DNA from: an uncultured Anaerolineae bacterium
Lineage (GTDB): Bacteria; Chloroflexota; Anaerolineae; Anaerolineales; Villigracilaceae
Direction: 5' to 3'
DNA: 64,000 nucleotides
Assembly: GCA_903838415.1 (NCBI GenBank)
Contig: CAILYI010000084.1
Span: 1-64,000, forward strand
The translations under genes and the position numbers were made by a program. Shown here in pieces: positions 44,252 to 52,844 of this stretch (the stretch's first letter is position 1; each line of letters opens with the position of its first letter). Below the pieces are notes generated by a model. It did no database searches and had not been told where the DNA came from. It saw only the letters and a list, made by a program, of their open reading frames with translations.

Positions 44252-44962
44252 TTACAGTGGTTTTTTTGCCGGGATGCCCGCTTTTCGGGGATAGGCCGGT
44301 GGTGTGGCTGCGGATTTGTCGACGACGACCAGGTAGCGTTCGTCGGCCACACCTGGCAATTCCACTTTGACCAGTTGGCGCATCCTTCCACCCAGCAGTT
44401 TGAGCGCTTTTTCAGCGGATTGGGTTTCAGCCGGGCCGCTTTCGCCTTTTTGGGCGAGCATGCCGCCTCCTAACCTGACCAGCGGCAGCAGGTACTCCAC
44501 CAGAACCGGCATGGCAGCCACGGCGCGCGCCACGGCCCAATCATATTTTTCACGGTGAGCCGGATTTTGCCCCACATCTTCGGCGCGCGCTGACAGGATT
44601 TCCACGTTTTCCAGTTCGAGCGTCTGAACCATGTGCGCGCAGAAATTGGCTTTCTTGCCAACCGATTCGACCAGGGTCAGTTTCATGCCCGGGTAAAGCA
44701 GCTTGAGCACGATTCCGGGGAAGCCAGCGCCCGTTCCCACGTCGATCAGGCGGCGGGGAGTCTGTTCCTTCCAGGCCAGGGTGCAGGAAAAAGAATCCAA
44801 AAAGTGCTTGGCCCGGATGCTGCTCACATCCCGGATGGCGGTCAGGTTAAATTTATCGTTCCATTCCAGCAGTTCCCGTTCGTAGACTGCCAGCTGCGCC
44901 ATCTGCCTGGGGGAAAGTGAAAGGCCAAATAATTGTTGGGCATCGCGGAGTAGTTTTTCCAT
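44252..44962 (-). CDS. rsmG: 16S rRNA (guanine527-N7)-methyltransferase RsmG
   Basis: LLEWNDKFNLTAIRD...HFLDSFSC...LIDVGTGAGFPGIVLKLLYPGMKLTLVESVGKKANFC. Confidence 0.95.
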   Translation of the reverse strand: MEKLLRDAQQLFGLSLSPRQMAQLAVYERELLEWNDKFNLTAIRDVSSIRAKHFLDSFSCTLAWKEQTPRRLIDVGTGAGFPGIVLKLLYPGMKLTLVESVGKKANFCAHMVQTLELENVEILSARAEDVGQNPAHREKYDWAVARAVAAMPVLVEYLLPLVRLGGGMLAQKGESGPAETQSAEKALKLLGGRMRQLVKVELPGVADERYLVVVDKSAATPPAYPRKAGIPAKKPL

Positions 44963-44974
44963 TGGGCAAATTAT

Positions 44975-45004
44975 AGCCCCTCTCCTGTGATCGGGAGAGG
45001 GGCT
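44975..45004. terminator. Intergenic hairpin
   Basis: AGCCCCTCTCC-TGTGATCG-GGAGAGGGGCT. Confidence 0.75.
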
Positions 45005-45013
45005 GGGGAAATT

Positions 45014-45970
45014 TTATCCAACTGCAGCCGGTGGCGGGGTTTTCTTGGGGAAAACCTTGCGCCAGAACCAGCGCAGCAAGCGCCACAGCAGCGCCAGTAA
45101 GACAATCAGGACGGCCGCCACCGGGATAATCAGGATGACCAGCCAGATCAGGAAGCTGGCGAAACCCTGGAAGAAGTTGACCAGCGCCTGAACCGCGTCA
45201 CGCGCCACGCCCTGCGGCTGCCATCCAGCGATTTCGATGGGCTTGATGGTTTGTTCAGCCACCAGACGCACACTGACGGCTGAAAGGGCCGCGGCCTGAT
45301 CGTAATAATTGATCTGGCCCTTCAACACCTCGATCTCACTCTGGATTTGGGTCAGCTGGTTGAAAACCATCAGAGTATCTTCCGCTTTTTCGGTTTTTTG
45401 CAGGATTTCGTACAATTTCGTTTCGGCGGCCTGCTTGGCCTTCAACTGGGACTGTAAATCGACATACTGATCGGTCACATCCTGGCCGGAACGGTTTTCG
45501 GTCTGAACATCCACGGCGTCGGCTTTGATTTCGTTCAGGGCGCTGTCTAAATCGCTGGCGGGGATGCGGATGGTGATCGAGCCTTCGGGCACTTTGATAT
45601 TATCGCCCGTGTAGGTTTCGTACATGTTGGATGAAACCACAAATCCGCCCAGGCGCTGAGCCATCGCGCCGATTGCGAGCATCTTGGCCTGTGGGTCTTT
45701 CACCACGATCGACAAATCCGCGTTTTGGATGACGATGCGCGGCTGGGATGGGTTGGCAGCGGAATTCATGGGCGCTGCTGTGGCAGCGGGCATGGCGGCG
45801 GGCAGGGCCATTTGCTCGGGCGCACCCGGCGCCTGGACAGCATCCTGCGGAGCGCCGCCGCCAAATCCAACCGCGCGGGAATCAGCTATGCTAGGCGATG
45901 CAGCGGACGAGGCGCAGGCCCCCACCAACAGGCTGGCAATCAGAAATAAAAACAGCAGGTTTCTTTTCAT
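45014..45970 (-). CDS. DUF4349-type lipoprotein
   Basis: Lipobox LLVGACAS; RIVIQNADLSIVVKDP...GGFVVSSNMYE...GSITIRIPASDLDSALNEIK typical of DUF4349; C-terminal TM. Confidence 0.85.
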   Translation of the reverse strand: MKRNLLFLFLIASLLVGACASSAASPSIADSRAVGFGGGAPQDAVQAPGAPEQMALPAAMPAATAAPMNSAANPSQPRIVIQNADLSIVVKDPQAKMLAIGAMAQRLGGFVVSSNMYETYTGDNIKVPEGSITIRIPASDLDSALNEIKADAVDVQTENRSGQDVTDQYVDLQSQLKAKQAAETKLYEILQKTEKAEDTLMVFNQLTQIQSEIEVLKGQINYYDQAAALSAVSVRLVAEQTIKPIEIAGWQPQGVARDAVQALVNFFQGFASFLIWLVILIIPVAAVLIVLLALLWRLLRWFWRKVFPKKTPPPAAVG

Positions 45971-46014
45971 GATAATTCTCCTCGTGAACAACCGAATGGC
46001 GTTTCTATCCTTTT

Positions 46015-46040
46015 AACGTTAATCGCCATTCAAAGGTTCC
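46015..46040 (-). promoter_or_regulatory. Candidate ECF-type promoter for the DUF4349 gene
   Basis: Minus strand GGAACC-16 nt-CGTTA, upstream of ATG 45970. Confidence 0.35.
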
Positions 46041-46082
46041 AAAAAAATGCAGGAACATCAGAAACCTGTCCCTGCAAGATCG

Positions 46083-46814
46083 TTACCAACCTTCCGACAA
46101 TCGCGCGGCATGTTTTTCGGGCAATCCGGCCGCCTGGATGCGTTTTTGGACTGCCGAGACATCGTACTCCACCCGGCGTGACTCCCAAGTGCTTGCCAGC
46201 GGATCGTAAATCGCATACGATGAGCGCGGATCGCGGTCGCGCGGCTGTCCCACGCTGCCAGGGTTGAGAATGGCGCGCGGTGTCATCTTCAATACCTCGC
46301 CTGGAAGCAGGATTTCCAACGAAACGTGATCCCTCATATCATCCAGATGAAAAATGCACTGAATATGTGAATGCCCCACGAAACAATAGGGTGTCTTAAA
46401 CGCATCAAAATTCAGTCGCGCCACCAGGGTATTCAAAATATATTCCCAGACCGGGTCGCGTGGACTGCCGTGCGCCAGGGTCACTTTTTCTCGCACCAGG
46501 GCGGCTTGCGATAGGCTTTTGAGATAAGCAAAATTCTCAGGCGAAACGCTTTTTTTCTGCCACGTCAATGATCTGCGCGCCTCAGTATTAAAGACAGCGT
46601 CATCCATCTGCCCCAGCACGGCCACATCGTGATTTCCCAATATGCAAAACAGGTTGGGCAGGCTGCGCATGCGCTCCAGCACTTCGTTCGGATCAGGCCC
46701 GTAGCCGATCATATCGCCCAAACACCAGGTCTCATCCACTGGGCCGGCATCAGCCAGAACGGCTTCCAGCGCTGTCAAATTGGCATGAATATCTGAAATT
46801 ACAAGGATGCGCAT
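46083..46814 (-). CDS. YfcE/Mre11-like metallophosphoesterase
   Basis: MRILVISDIHANLTALEAVLADAG...CLGDMIGYGPDPNE...CILGNHDVAV...FVGHSH. Confidence 0.93.
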   Translation of the reverse strand: MRILVISDIHANLTALEAVLADAGPVDETWCLGDMIGYGPDPNEVLERMRSLPNLFCILGNHDVAVLGQMDDAVFNTEARRSLTWQKKSVSPENFAYLKSLSQAALVREKVTLAHGSPRDPVWEYILNTLVARLNFDAFKTPYCFVGHSHIQCIFHLDDMRDHVSLEILLPGEVLKMTPRAILNPGSVGQPRDRDPRSSYAIYDPLASTWESRRVEYDVSAVQKRIQAAGLPEKHAARLSEGW

Positions 46815-46815
46815 A

Positions 46816-48027
46816 TTACTCCAGGAAACCTGTCAGGCGGGCAACGATGGTTTCAGCTACCTGGTCTTTGCTCATCAGCGGCAAAGCATCTTGCCTGCCA
46901 TCCGCATACAACAGGGTGACGCGATTCGAATCCACGGCGAAACCCGCATCTTGTGCGGAAATGTCGTTCGCGGCAATAAAATTCAGTTGTTTCGACTTCA
47001 ATTTCGCGACGGCATTCTCCTCCAAATCGCGACTTTCCGCAGCGAATCCTACTACAACTTTCAGCTTTTTCAGACTCCCCCGAGCCTGCGCCACCGTACC
47101 CAAAATATCGGGCGCCGCTGAAAGTTCTATCTGCGGAATTCCATCCCGTTTCTTTAACTTGTGTTCTGAGACGTGCTTCATCCGGAAATCCGCCACCGCG
47201 GCTGCCATGATCAGACCATCGGCTGTTTCGCAGGCTTTGAGCACTGCCTCCAGCATCTCCTGGGCTGTGCGCACTTCGACCACATCCGCGCCGATGGGAG
47301 TTGCCAACCCGGTGGGGTGCGTCACCAGCGTGACGGCTGCGCCAGCATCCAGCGCGGCCTGCGCCAGGGCATAGCCCTGCTTGCCAGACGAGCGATTGGT
47401 GATATAACGCACCGGGTCGATCGGTTCTTGCGTGCCACCTGCGGTGACGATAATGCGCCTGCCGTTCAACTTTCCGTTTTTCGCCAGCGCCAGCCGGGCC
47501 TGCCCCAGGATTTCGGCCGGTTCCAACATGCGGCCTTTGCCACTCAGCCCTGAAGCCATGCGTCCATCTGCCGGACCGGCAAACCGCACGCTGCGTTCCT
47601 GTAAAATGCGCACATTTTCCTGGGTGGCCGGGTGTTCATACATCCCGGCATCCATCGCCGGAGCCACCAGAAGGCTGCCATTCATCGCCAGCGCGGTGAT
47701 CGTCAACAGGTTGTCCGCCAGTCCGTGCGCTATTTTTGCCAGCGTGTTGGCCGTGCAGGGCGCGATAATCAGCAAATCAGCCTGATGACCCAGCCCAACG
47801 TGCAGAATATGCGCTTCGCCGCCCCACAAATCGGCATCGACGAAAGCCTTTCGCCCGGTGACCGATTGAAACGTCAGCGCCGTGACGAATTTCTCCGCGC
47901 CGGATGTCAGAATCACATCGACCAGTGCGCCTTGCTGCGTCAGTTTGGATGCCAAATCGGCGGCTTTATAGGCCGCGATCGAACCGGTAACGCCGAGAAG
48001 AATGTGTTTGCCAGATAAAATTGTCAT
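46816..48027 (-). CDS. coaBC: Bifunctional phosphopantothenoylcysteine decarboxylase/synthase
   Basis: GKHILLGVTGSIAAYKAADLASKL...APAMDAGMYEHPA...RIIVTAGGTQEPIDPVRYITNRSSGKQGYALA. Confidence 0.97.
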   Translation of the reverse strand: MTILSGKHILLGVTGSIAAYKAADLASKLTQQGALVDVILTSGAEKFVTALTFQSVTGRKAFVDADLWGGEAHILHVGLGHQADLLIIAPCTANTLAKIAHGLADNLLTITALAMNGSLLVAPAMDAGMYEHPATQENVRILQERSVRFAGPADGRMASGLSGKGRMLEPAEILGQARLALAKNGKLNGRRIIVTAGGTQEPIDPVRYITNRSSGKQGYALAQAALDAGAAVTLVTHPTGLATPIGADVVEVRTAQEMLEAVLKACETADGLIMAAAVADFRMKHVSEHKLKKRDGIPQIELSAAPDILGTVAQARGSLKKLKVVVGFAAESRDLEENAVAKLKSKQLNFIAANDISAQDAGFAVDSNRVTLLYADGRQDALPLMSKDQVAETIVARLTGFLE

Positions 48028-48061
48028 ACCGATTGTATTATACCGTCAAGCCCCGGCTGGA

Positions 48062-48520
48062 TTATCCGTAAAATGTGACCGCATGTCCCAGCATTACTTC
48101 GTTATCGTATTGGAAACGCGCCGAAAAAAACTGATCCGTTTTCAGCCAGGGTAAAAAGATCTGGTCTGACGGCCACAAGTTCAGCGAGGTGACTTCCTCG
48201 TTCTTGATCCATTTCAAATAGCCTTCATCCGAGTCGATCAGGTCTCCGCTGAATTGATCGGCGCTGAAAACCCACACATACCAATCATCCCCCTTGAAAT
48301 CTGCAAAAATCAACAGCCCGTGATAGCGCGGAGCGGAAATCTCCAACCCGGATTCTTCATGCACCTCGCGGATGACGCACTGTTCCGGTGATTCGCCCGG
48401 CTCCAGTTTGCCGCCCAACCCGTTCCATTTGCCCTCGTGGATGTCGTTGGCCTTTTTAATGCGATGCAGCATCAGGGTCTGACCATTATGTTTGAGGTAG
48501 CAGAGCGTGGCAAGTTTCAT
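48062..48520 (-). CDS. NUDIX hydrolase (8-oxo-dGTP-type)
   Basis: GKWNGLGGKLEPGESPEQCVIREVHEESGLE Nudix box. Confidence 0.93.
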   Translation of the reverse strand: MKLATLCYLKHNGQTLMLHRIKKANDIHEGKWNGLGGKLEPGESPEQCVIREVHEESGLEISAPRYHGLLIFADFKGDDWYVWVFSADQFSGDLIDSDEGYLKWIKNEEVTSLNLWPSDQIFLPWLKTDQFFSARFQYDNEVMLGHAVTFYG

Positions 48521-48634
48521 GCGGTTATTATCCTACAAATTCTTGCTGCGGCAGGGCGCAAAAGTTCCTTTTTTTTAAATTCAGCCTGCGTCACAACTGC
48601 CCAATCCACCTGGCTGCCCGCGTTGCCTATCGGA

Positions 48635-49192
48635 TTATTTTTTAGTGAACCACATCCGCCCCAAAAAGTTTTCACCTTTTAAAAATTGATGGAAAATTGC
48701 GACCAACACATGCTGGACGATGAGTAGCATCAGCACGAGTGAAATTGTCCCATGCCAGGTGCGCGTCGGGAAAACATAAAAATTGGCCGGGAGCGACGCG
48801 CCCGAGCGACCAAAAACGATCGGGAACAGGTTCGCTGGCAGGGCAATGGCGACGCCGAGCAGGGCCATCAGAGCGGTAAAAAAATACAACAGCGGGTGGA
48901 CGTATGGGGTGAGTTGGTCGAGAAACAAATTCTTTTTAGCGGAAATGGCCGGGGTGGAAGCCGTCCGCCGAACCGGTTTGTAAATCAACATCCTCATCAG
49001 GAAGCGCAGCGTGACAATCAGCAGAATGGCGAGTCCCAGAGTCATGTGGACGGCTAAGGGCACCAGCTTTTGGCCTGTATTCGAGGTGTTGACAAGGCTG
49101 AGCAGCCCAATCCCGAACGCCGCGAAGATTAGCAGCGCCATCAGCCAGTGCAAGATCACCCAGAGGGGACGGTAACGTTTTTTTGCGGACAT
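48635..49192 (-). CDS. Cytochrome b561-like membrane protein
   Basis: MSAKKRYRPLWVILHWLMALLIFAAFGIG...LAVHMTLGLAIL...TWHGTISLVLMLLIVQHVLVAIFHQFLKGENFLGRM. Confidence 0.82.
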   Translation of the reverse strand: MSAKKRYRPLWVILHWLMALLIFAAFGIGLLSLVNTSNTGQKLVPLAVHMTLGLAILLIVTLRFLMRMLIYKPVRRTASTPAISAKKNLFLDQLTPYVHPLLYFFTALMALLGVAIALPANLFPIVFGRSGASLPANFYVFPTRTWHGTISLVLMLLIVQHVLVAIFHQFLKGENFLGRMWFTKK

Positions 49193-49209
49193 ATTTCCTT
49201 GCATAATAA

Positions 49210-49229
49210 GGGCGGCCAATTGGCCGCCC
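49210..49229. repeat. Palindromic hairpin between cyt b561 paralogs
   Basis: GGGCGGCCAATTGGCCGCCC perfect palindrome. Confidence 0.85.
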
Positions 49230-49235
49230 GGGAAG

Positions 49236-49766
49236 TTAGTCTTTACGGAAGGACATCCTGCCAAGCAAACCATCCCGCAGAATAAATTGATGGTATAAAG
49301 CCGCGCCAATGTGCAGCAAAACCAGCAAGCCCAACGCGATGGAAATAAAGCCGTGTCCCATGCGGGAGGGATATACATAAAAGTCCTGGGGCAAAGAACC
49401 TGCGCCACTGAAGACGCTGGCAAATAACGAGGATTGCATCGCCAGCGCCACTCCGCTCAGGCTCATCCCGAGCGCGCCCAGGTAGAGCAGGTAGTGTGTG
49501 ATGACACCGATTTTATCAAGAATTGCGTTGCCTGCGCTGGCAGGTGTAGGTTTGGGTGTGGTGGCGCGCACGTAGATTCGGACAAGCGTGAGCACAAGAA
49601 TGATAATACCACTGGTCATGTGCCCGGCAAGCGGCATCAGTTTGGCTGAATCATTTGGAAGCCATTTAAGCAGAAATAAGCCAGCCAATAGGTTGAAAAT
49701 GATGAGCAGCGCGCTGATCCAATGGATGGCGACCAACCAGGGATTATATTTTTTTGGGGTGGACAT
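49236..49766 (-). CDS. Cytochrome b561-like membrane protein (paralog)
   Basis: MSTPKKYNPWLVAIHWISALLIIFNLLAGLF...LAGHMTSGIIILVLTLVRIYVR...HIGAALYHQFILRDGLLGRMSF. Confidence 0.82.
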   Translation of the reverse strand: MSTPKKYNPWLVAIHWISALLIIFNLLAGLFLLKWLPNDSAKLMPLAGHMTSGIIILVLTLVRIYVRATTPKPTPASAGNAILDKIGVITHYLLYLGALGMSLSGVALAMQSSLFASVFSGAGSLPQDFYVYPSRMGHGFISIALGLLVLLHIGAALYHQFILRDGLLGRMSFRKD

Positions 49767-49964
49767 GGGCTCTCCTTTTGTTGAATAATCGGATATATTT
49801 GGGTTAGTATAGCGTAAATGTATCTGAAAAACAAGCCGGTTTCTCGAGTTCCGCAGCTTCATTAAATTCGTAACATTCAGTTGTCAAGTAGTGTAAAATT
49901 GATTATCAAACCACTGTCTCCGCCGCATTGCGGCGGTACCTAAACCCTGTAGGAGGATTTCTGT

Positions 49965-50372
49965 ATGTACCACACTTTGATTCTTGTTGGAAACGTAGGC
50001 CGCGACCCTGAAATGCGTTACACGCCTTCCGGTGCGCCGGTCACATCTTTTTCTGTTGCCACCAACCGGCAGTACACTGCCAACAGTGGCGAAAAAGTGA
50101 AAGAGACCATCTGGTTCCGCGTTACCACCTGGGGCAAACAGGCTGAAATTTGCAATCAGTACGTCAAGAAGGGTTCCAAAGTGCTTGTTGAAGGTCGCCT
50201 GACGCCGGATGCCAATGGCGGTCCGCGCATCTGGAATGCGCCAGATGGCGCTCCGCGCGCCTCGTTTGAAGTCACGGCCAACACCGTCCAGTTCTTGTCA
50301 ACACGTGGTGAAGCCGATGGCGGCGGGGGCGGCTCATTTGTCGGTGCGCCCGAAGACGATATTCCATTCTAG
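49965..50372 (+). CDS. ssb: Single-stranded DNA-binding protein
   Basis: MYHTLILVGNVGRDPEMRYTPSGAPVTSFSVATNR...DDIPF acidic C-terminal tip. Confidence 0.96.
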   Translation: MYHTLILVGNVGRDPEMRYTPSGAPVTSFSVATNRQYTANSGEKVKETIWFRVTTWGKQAEICNQYVKKGSKVLVEGRLTPDANGGPRIWNAPDGAPRASFEVTANTVQFLSTRGEADGGGGGSFVGAPEDDIPF

Positions 50373-50379
50373 AGAAAAC

Positions 50380-50409
50380 GGCCCTAAAGGTTCCCAAGCC
50401 TTTAGGGCC
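50380..50409 (+). terminator. Hairpin after ssb
   Basis: GGCCCTAAAGG / CCTTTAGGGCC perfect 11-bp stem. Confidence 0.65.
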
Positions 50410-50431
50410 TATTGAATAAGGAAACTATTTT

Positions 50432-50773
50432 ATGGCCCAGCCCCCAACCCGCCAGCAAACCACGCTCGAAGTCCCGGCAGATATCCAATCGGTGTATGCC
50501 AACCTGGTTCGCATCGCCCACTCTCCGGCTGATCTGGTGTTTGACTTCGCCCATCTGCTGCCAGGCGAATCCAAAGCCCACGTCGGCGCACGGATTATCA
50601 TGTCACCTTTGAGCGCAAAATTACTTTACAAAGCCCTTGGTGAAAACCTGGCACGTTACGAGGCGGCCTTCGGTGAAATCTCGATGCCCACTTCAACGCT
50701 GGCCGATCAATTGTTCAAGCCCATGCAACAACCGCCGGATGCACCCCATCCGCCAGAAGAAGGCAAATCCTGA
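50432..50773 (+). CDS. DUF3467-like small protein
   Basis: VPADIQSVYANLVRIAHSPADLVFDFAHLLPGESKAHVGARIIMSPLSAKLLYKALGENLARYE. Confidence 0.82.
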   Translation: MAQPPTRQQTTLEVPADIQSVYANLVRIAHSPADLVFDFAHLLPGESKAHVGARIIMSPLSAKLLYKALGENLARYEAAFGEISMPTSTLADQLFKPMQQPPDAPHPPEEGKS

Positions 50774-51457
50774 ATGGTTCATCTCGATTCGATTTCCGAA
50801 CTCATCCGCAGCCAATTTGACGCTCGTACCGCCGCCCGTGACTTGGCCCTGACTCAGGCGCGCGCGCTGACCCGTTTCTGCTCACAGGCCATTCGGGCGG
50901 TCCACCGCGACGAGGATGACACCATGAACGAACAGCTGGGCGAAGCCCGCAAGCTCGCCGATTCCTTGCGCACCGCTGTGGCCGGGTTTCCTGATTTATA
51001 TTACGCCGGGTACACTCAGGATGCGCTCAAGGAATTTGTCGAGGCCAACGTGACCTGCGCGCTGATCAAGAATCAGCCATTGATTGGCCCCGTGGAACTG
51101 GGCGTGGAATACAATACTTATCTTAATGGTCTCTCTGAAGTCATTGGCGAACTCCGCCGCCGCTGCCTCGACCTTTTACGTCACGGCTACTCAGCGGAAG
51201 TTGAACGTCTGCTGGTCCAGATGGATGACATCTATGCGGTGTTGGTCACCATGGATTATCCAGATGCCATTACCAACGGTTTGCGCCGTCAGACCGACAT
51301 CGCCCGCAATATCATCGAAAAAACACGCGGCGATATCACCTTCAGCTTGCGCGGCGAACATCTTGAACGCGCTATCGCGCGCCTGAGCGAGCAGATGATC
51401 GGCGAGAGTGGGCCCAGCGGCCCAACCCTGAGCCGCGCGGGAGGCGACGAGGAATAG
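50774..51457 (+). CDS. Translin-family nucleic-acid-binding protein
   Basis: FVEANVTCALI...YLNGLSEVIGELRRRCLDLLRHG...MDDIYAVLVTMDYPDAITNGLRRQTDIARNIIEKTRGDITFSLR matches the translin C-terminal pattern. Confidence 0.85.
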   Translation: MVHLDSISELIRSQFDARTAARDLALTQARALTRFCSQAIRAVHRDEDDTMNEQLGEARKLADSLRTAVAGFPDLYYAGYTQDALKEFVEANVTCALIKNQPLIGPVELGVEYNTYLNGLSEVIGELRRRCLDLLRHGYSAEVERLLVQMDDIYAVLVTMDYPDAITNGLRRQTDIARNIIEKTRGDITFSLRGEHLERAIARLSEQMIGESGPSGPTLSRAGGDEE

Positions 51458-51460
51458 CCC

Positions 51461-52117
51461 ATGGCGGCAAAAGGTGGCCGGAAGTACAGGCTGATCTTGT
51501 ACGAATACATGCTCAACCGCTGGTGGCCGCTCACCCTGCTGATGGCTTTCTTCATTTTTCTCAATGTCGGCGTACTGTGGGGCGCGGAATGGTACTTTAT
51601 CAATCCGGCAGAAAATCCCCTGCCGATCATCTCCAATATTGGCGGCACGATGATGCTCACGATGGGCTTCATCTGCCTGTTGTTTTCGTTATTCCTGCTT
51701 CTCACGCGGAAAATGGCGTATGTCCAGCTTTTTGATGATCATCTGCGGCTGGCGACGCCTTTCCTGCGCTTGAATATCTCCTACAAACGGATTCTGCGCA
51801 CGACCACGGCGCAAGTTCTCAGGTTGTTTCCACCCAAAAGCCTTTCGGGCTGGCGGCGGGATTTGATCGGTCCGATTTCGAACAACACCGCAACCGTCAT
51901 TCACCTGACAGCCTATCCGTTGCCGCGCGTCACGCTCAGCCTGTTCCTTTCCCCGTTTTTCTTTTATGACAAGACATCCCATTTTGTTCTGATCGTCGAC
52001 GATTGGATGGCGTTCAGCCAGGAATTGGACAGCCGCCGGGTGGCTGTAAAGACTCCGCGTCAGCCGCCCAAACCCCGCATTACCTCCGGCTTACTGGATG
52101 ATCTAAACCGGAAATAG
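51461..52117 (+). CDS. Membrane protein of unknown function
   Basis: Two N-terminal TM helices; overlap-free with translin gene (ATG 51461). Confidence 0.6.
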   Translation: MAAKGGRKYRLILYEYMLNRWWPLTLLMAFFIFLNVGVLWGAEWYFINPAENPLPIISNIGGTMMLTMGFICLLFSLFLLLTRKMAYVQLFDDHLRLATPFLRLNISYKRILRTTTAQVLRLFPPKSLSGWRRDLIGPISNNTATVIHLTAYPLPRVTLSLFLSPFFFYDKTSHFVLIVDDWMAFSQELDSRRVAVKTPRQPPKPRITSGLLDDLNRK

Positions 52118-52121
52118 CCCG

Positions 52122-52145
52122 AGGGCGGCCCAGTCTGGTCGCCCT
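52122..52145. repeat. Intergenic hairpin of GGGCGGCC family
   Basis: AGGGCGGCC-CAGTCT-GGTCGCCCT (8/9). Confidence 0.65.
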
Positions 52146-52161
52146 TTATCTTGGAGAGACC

Positions 52162-52587
52162 ATGAATATTTATTTTGCCTGTTCCATCACGGGCGGTCGC
52201 GAGTTTGAATCGAGCTACCTTTCCATTGTCGACGCCATGCTGGCCGATGGGCATGAAGTTCCGACAGCCCACCTGGCGACTCCCAAAGTCCGTGAACTGG
52301 AAATCACCGCTGCCCCTGCCGAAGTTTACGCTCGCGACGTGGACTGGGTCCGCAATTCAGACGTGCTCGTTGCCGAAGTCAGTACGCCCTCGCATGGCGT
52401 TGGCTATGAAATTGGTTTTGCGCTCGGGCTGGGGAAACCGGTACTGGCCTGTCATCGCAGCGACCGCGGAATTTCCAAGATGATTTCGGGCAACCCGGAT
52501 GCCAACCTGACGGTTCGAGACTACGCAACGCCCGCAGAAGCAGTGCAAATCGTCCGGGAATACCTGGGGCGGCCGCAGGTGAGATAG
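52162..52587 (+). CDS. Nucleoside 2-deoxyribosyltransferase / DNPH1-like
   Basis: MNIYFACSITGGREFESSYLSIVDAMLADGHEV...DWVRNSDVLVAEVSTPSHGVGYEIGFALGLGKPVLAC. Confidence 0.88.
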   Translation: MNIYFACSITGGREFESSYLSIVDAMLADGHEVPTAHLATPKVRELEITAAPAEVYARDVDWVRNSDVLVAEVSTPSHGVGYEIGFALGLGKPVLACHRSDRGISKMISGNPDANLTVRDYATPAEAVQIVREYLGRPQVR

Positions 52588-52625
52588 TTGTGAAATTCGT
52601 CACTACCAATGTGTGACATATATCT

Positions 52626-52654
52626 TTGTGCTAATTATCACAAGGTGATATTAT
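52626..52654 (+). promoter_or_regulatory. Promoter with overlapping CRP/FNR-like dyad
   Basis: TTGTGC-17 nt-TATTAT; TTGTG-CTAATTAT-CACAA dyad (TGTG-N8-CACA) overlapping the -35. Confidence 0.5.
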
Positions 52655-52660
52655 TAAGAA

Positions 52661-52808
52661 CGACAAAGGGCAATCAAAAGTTGCTCCTAACTGTCTCCTC
52701 CTTTGGCGAATGCCTGCACCGGGTCCTCCCCCCGGTGCAGGCTGCGTCTCCGGGACAAATCATCAGCTGATAAGAAAAGCAAAACCGAGGGTGAACCCTC
52801 GGTTTTTT
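52661..52808 (+). ncRNA. Candidate small RNA with anti-SD loop
   Basis: Orphan promoter, 12-bp hairpin GCCTGCACCGGG-TCCTCCC-CCCGGTGCAGGC, several CUCCU motifs, terminator ACCGAGGG-TGAA-CCCTCGGTTTTTT; no ORF. Confidence 0.42.
52781..52808. terminator. Intrinsic terminator
   Basis: AAAACCGAGGG-TGAA-CCCTCGGTTTTTT. Confidence 0.9.
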
Positions 52809-52844
52809 GATTCCTCTGCCAAACAGCTTTTCCGCAAACTGGGG

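Noticed and set aside
44131-44370. 79-aa ORF with FLLRYMCFLP repeats
   Set aside because: Product of the tandem repeat read in an open frame; overlaps rsmG on the other strand and lacks support as a gene.
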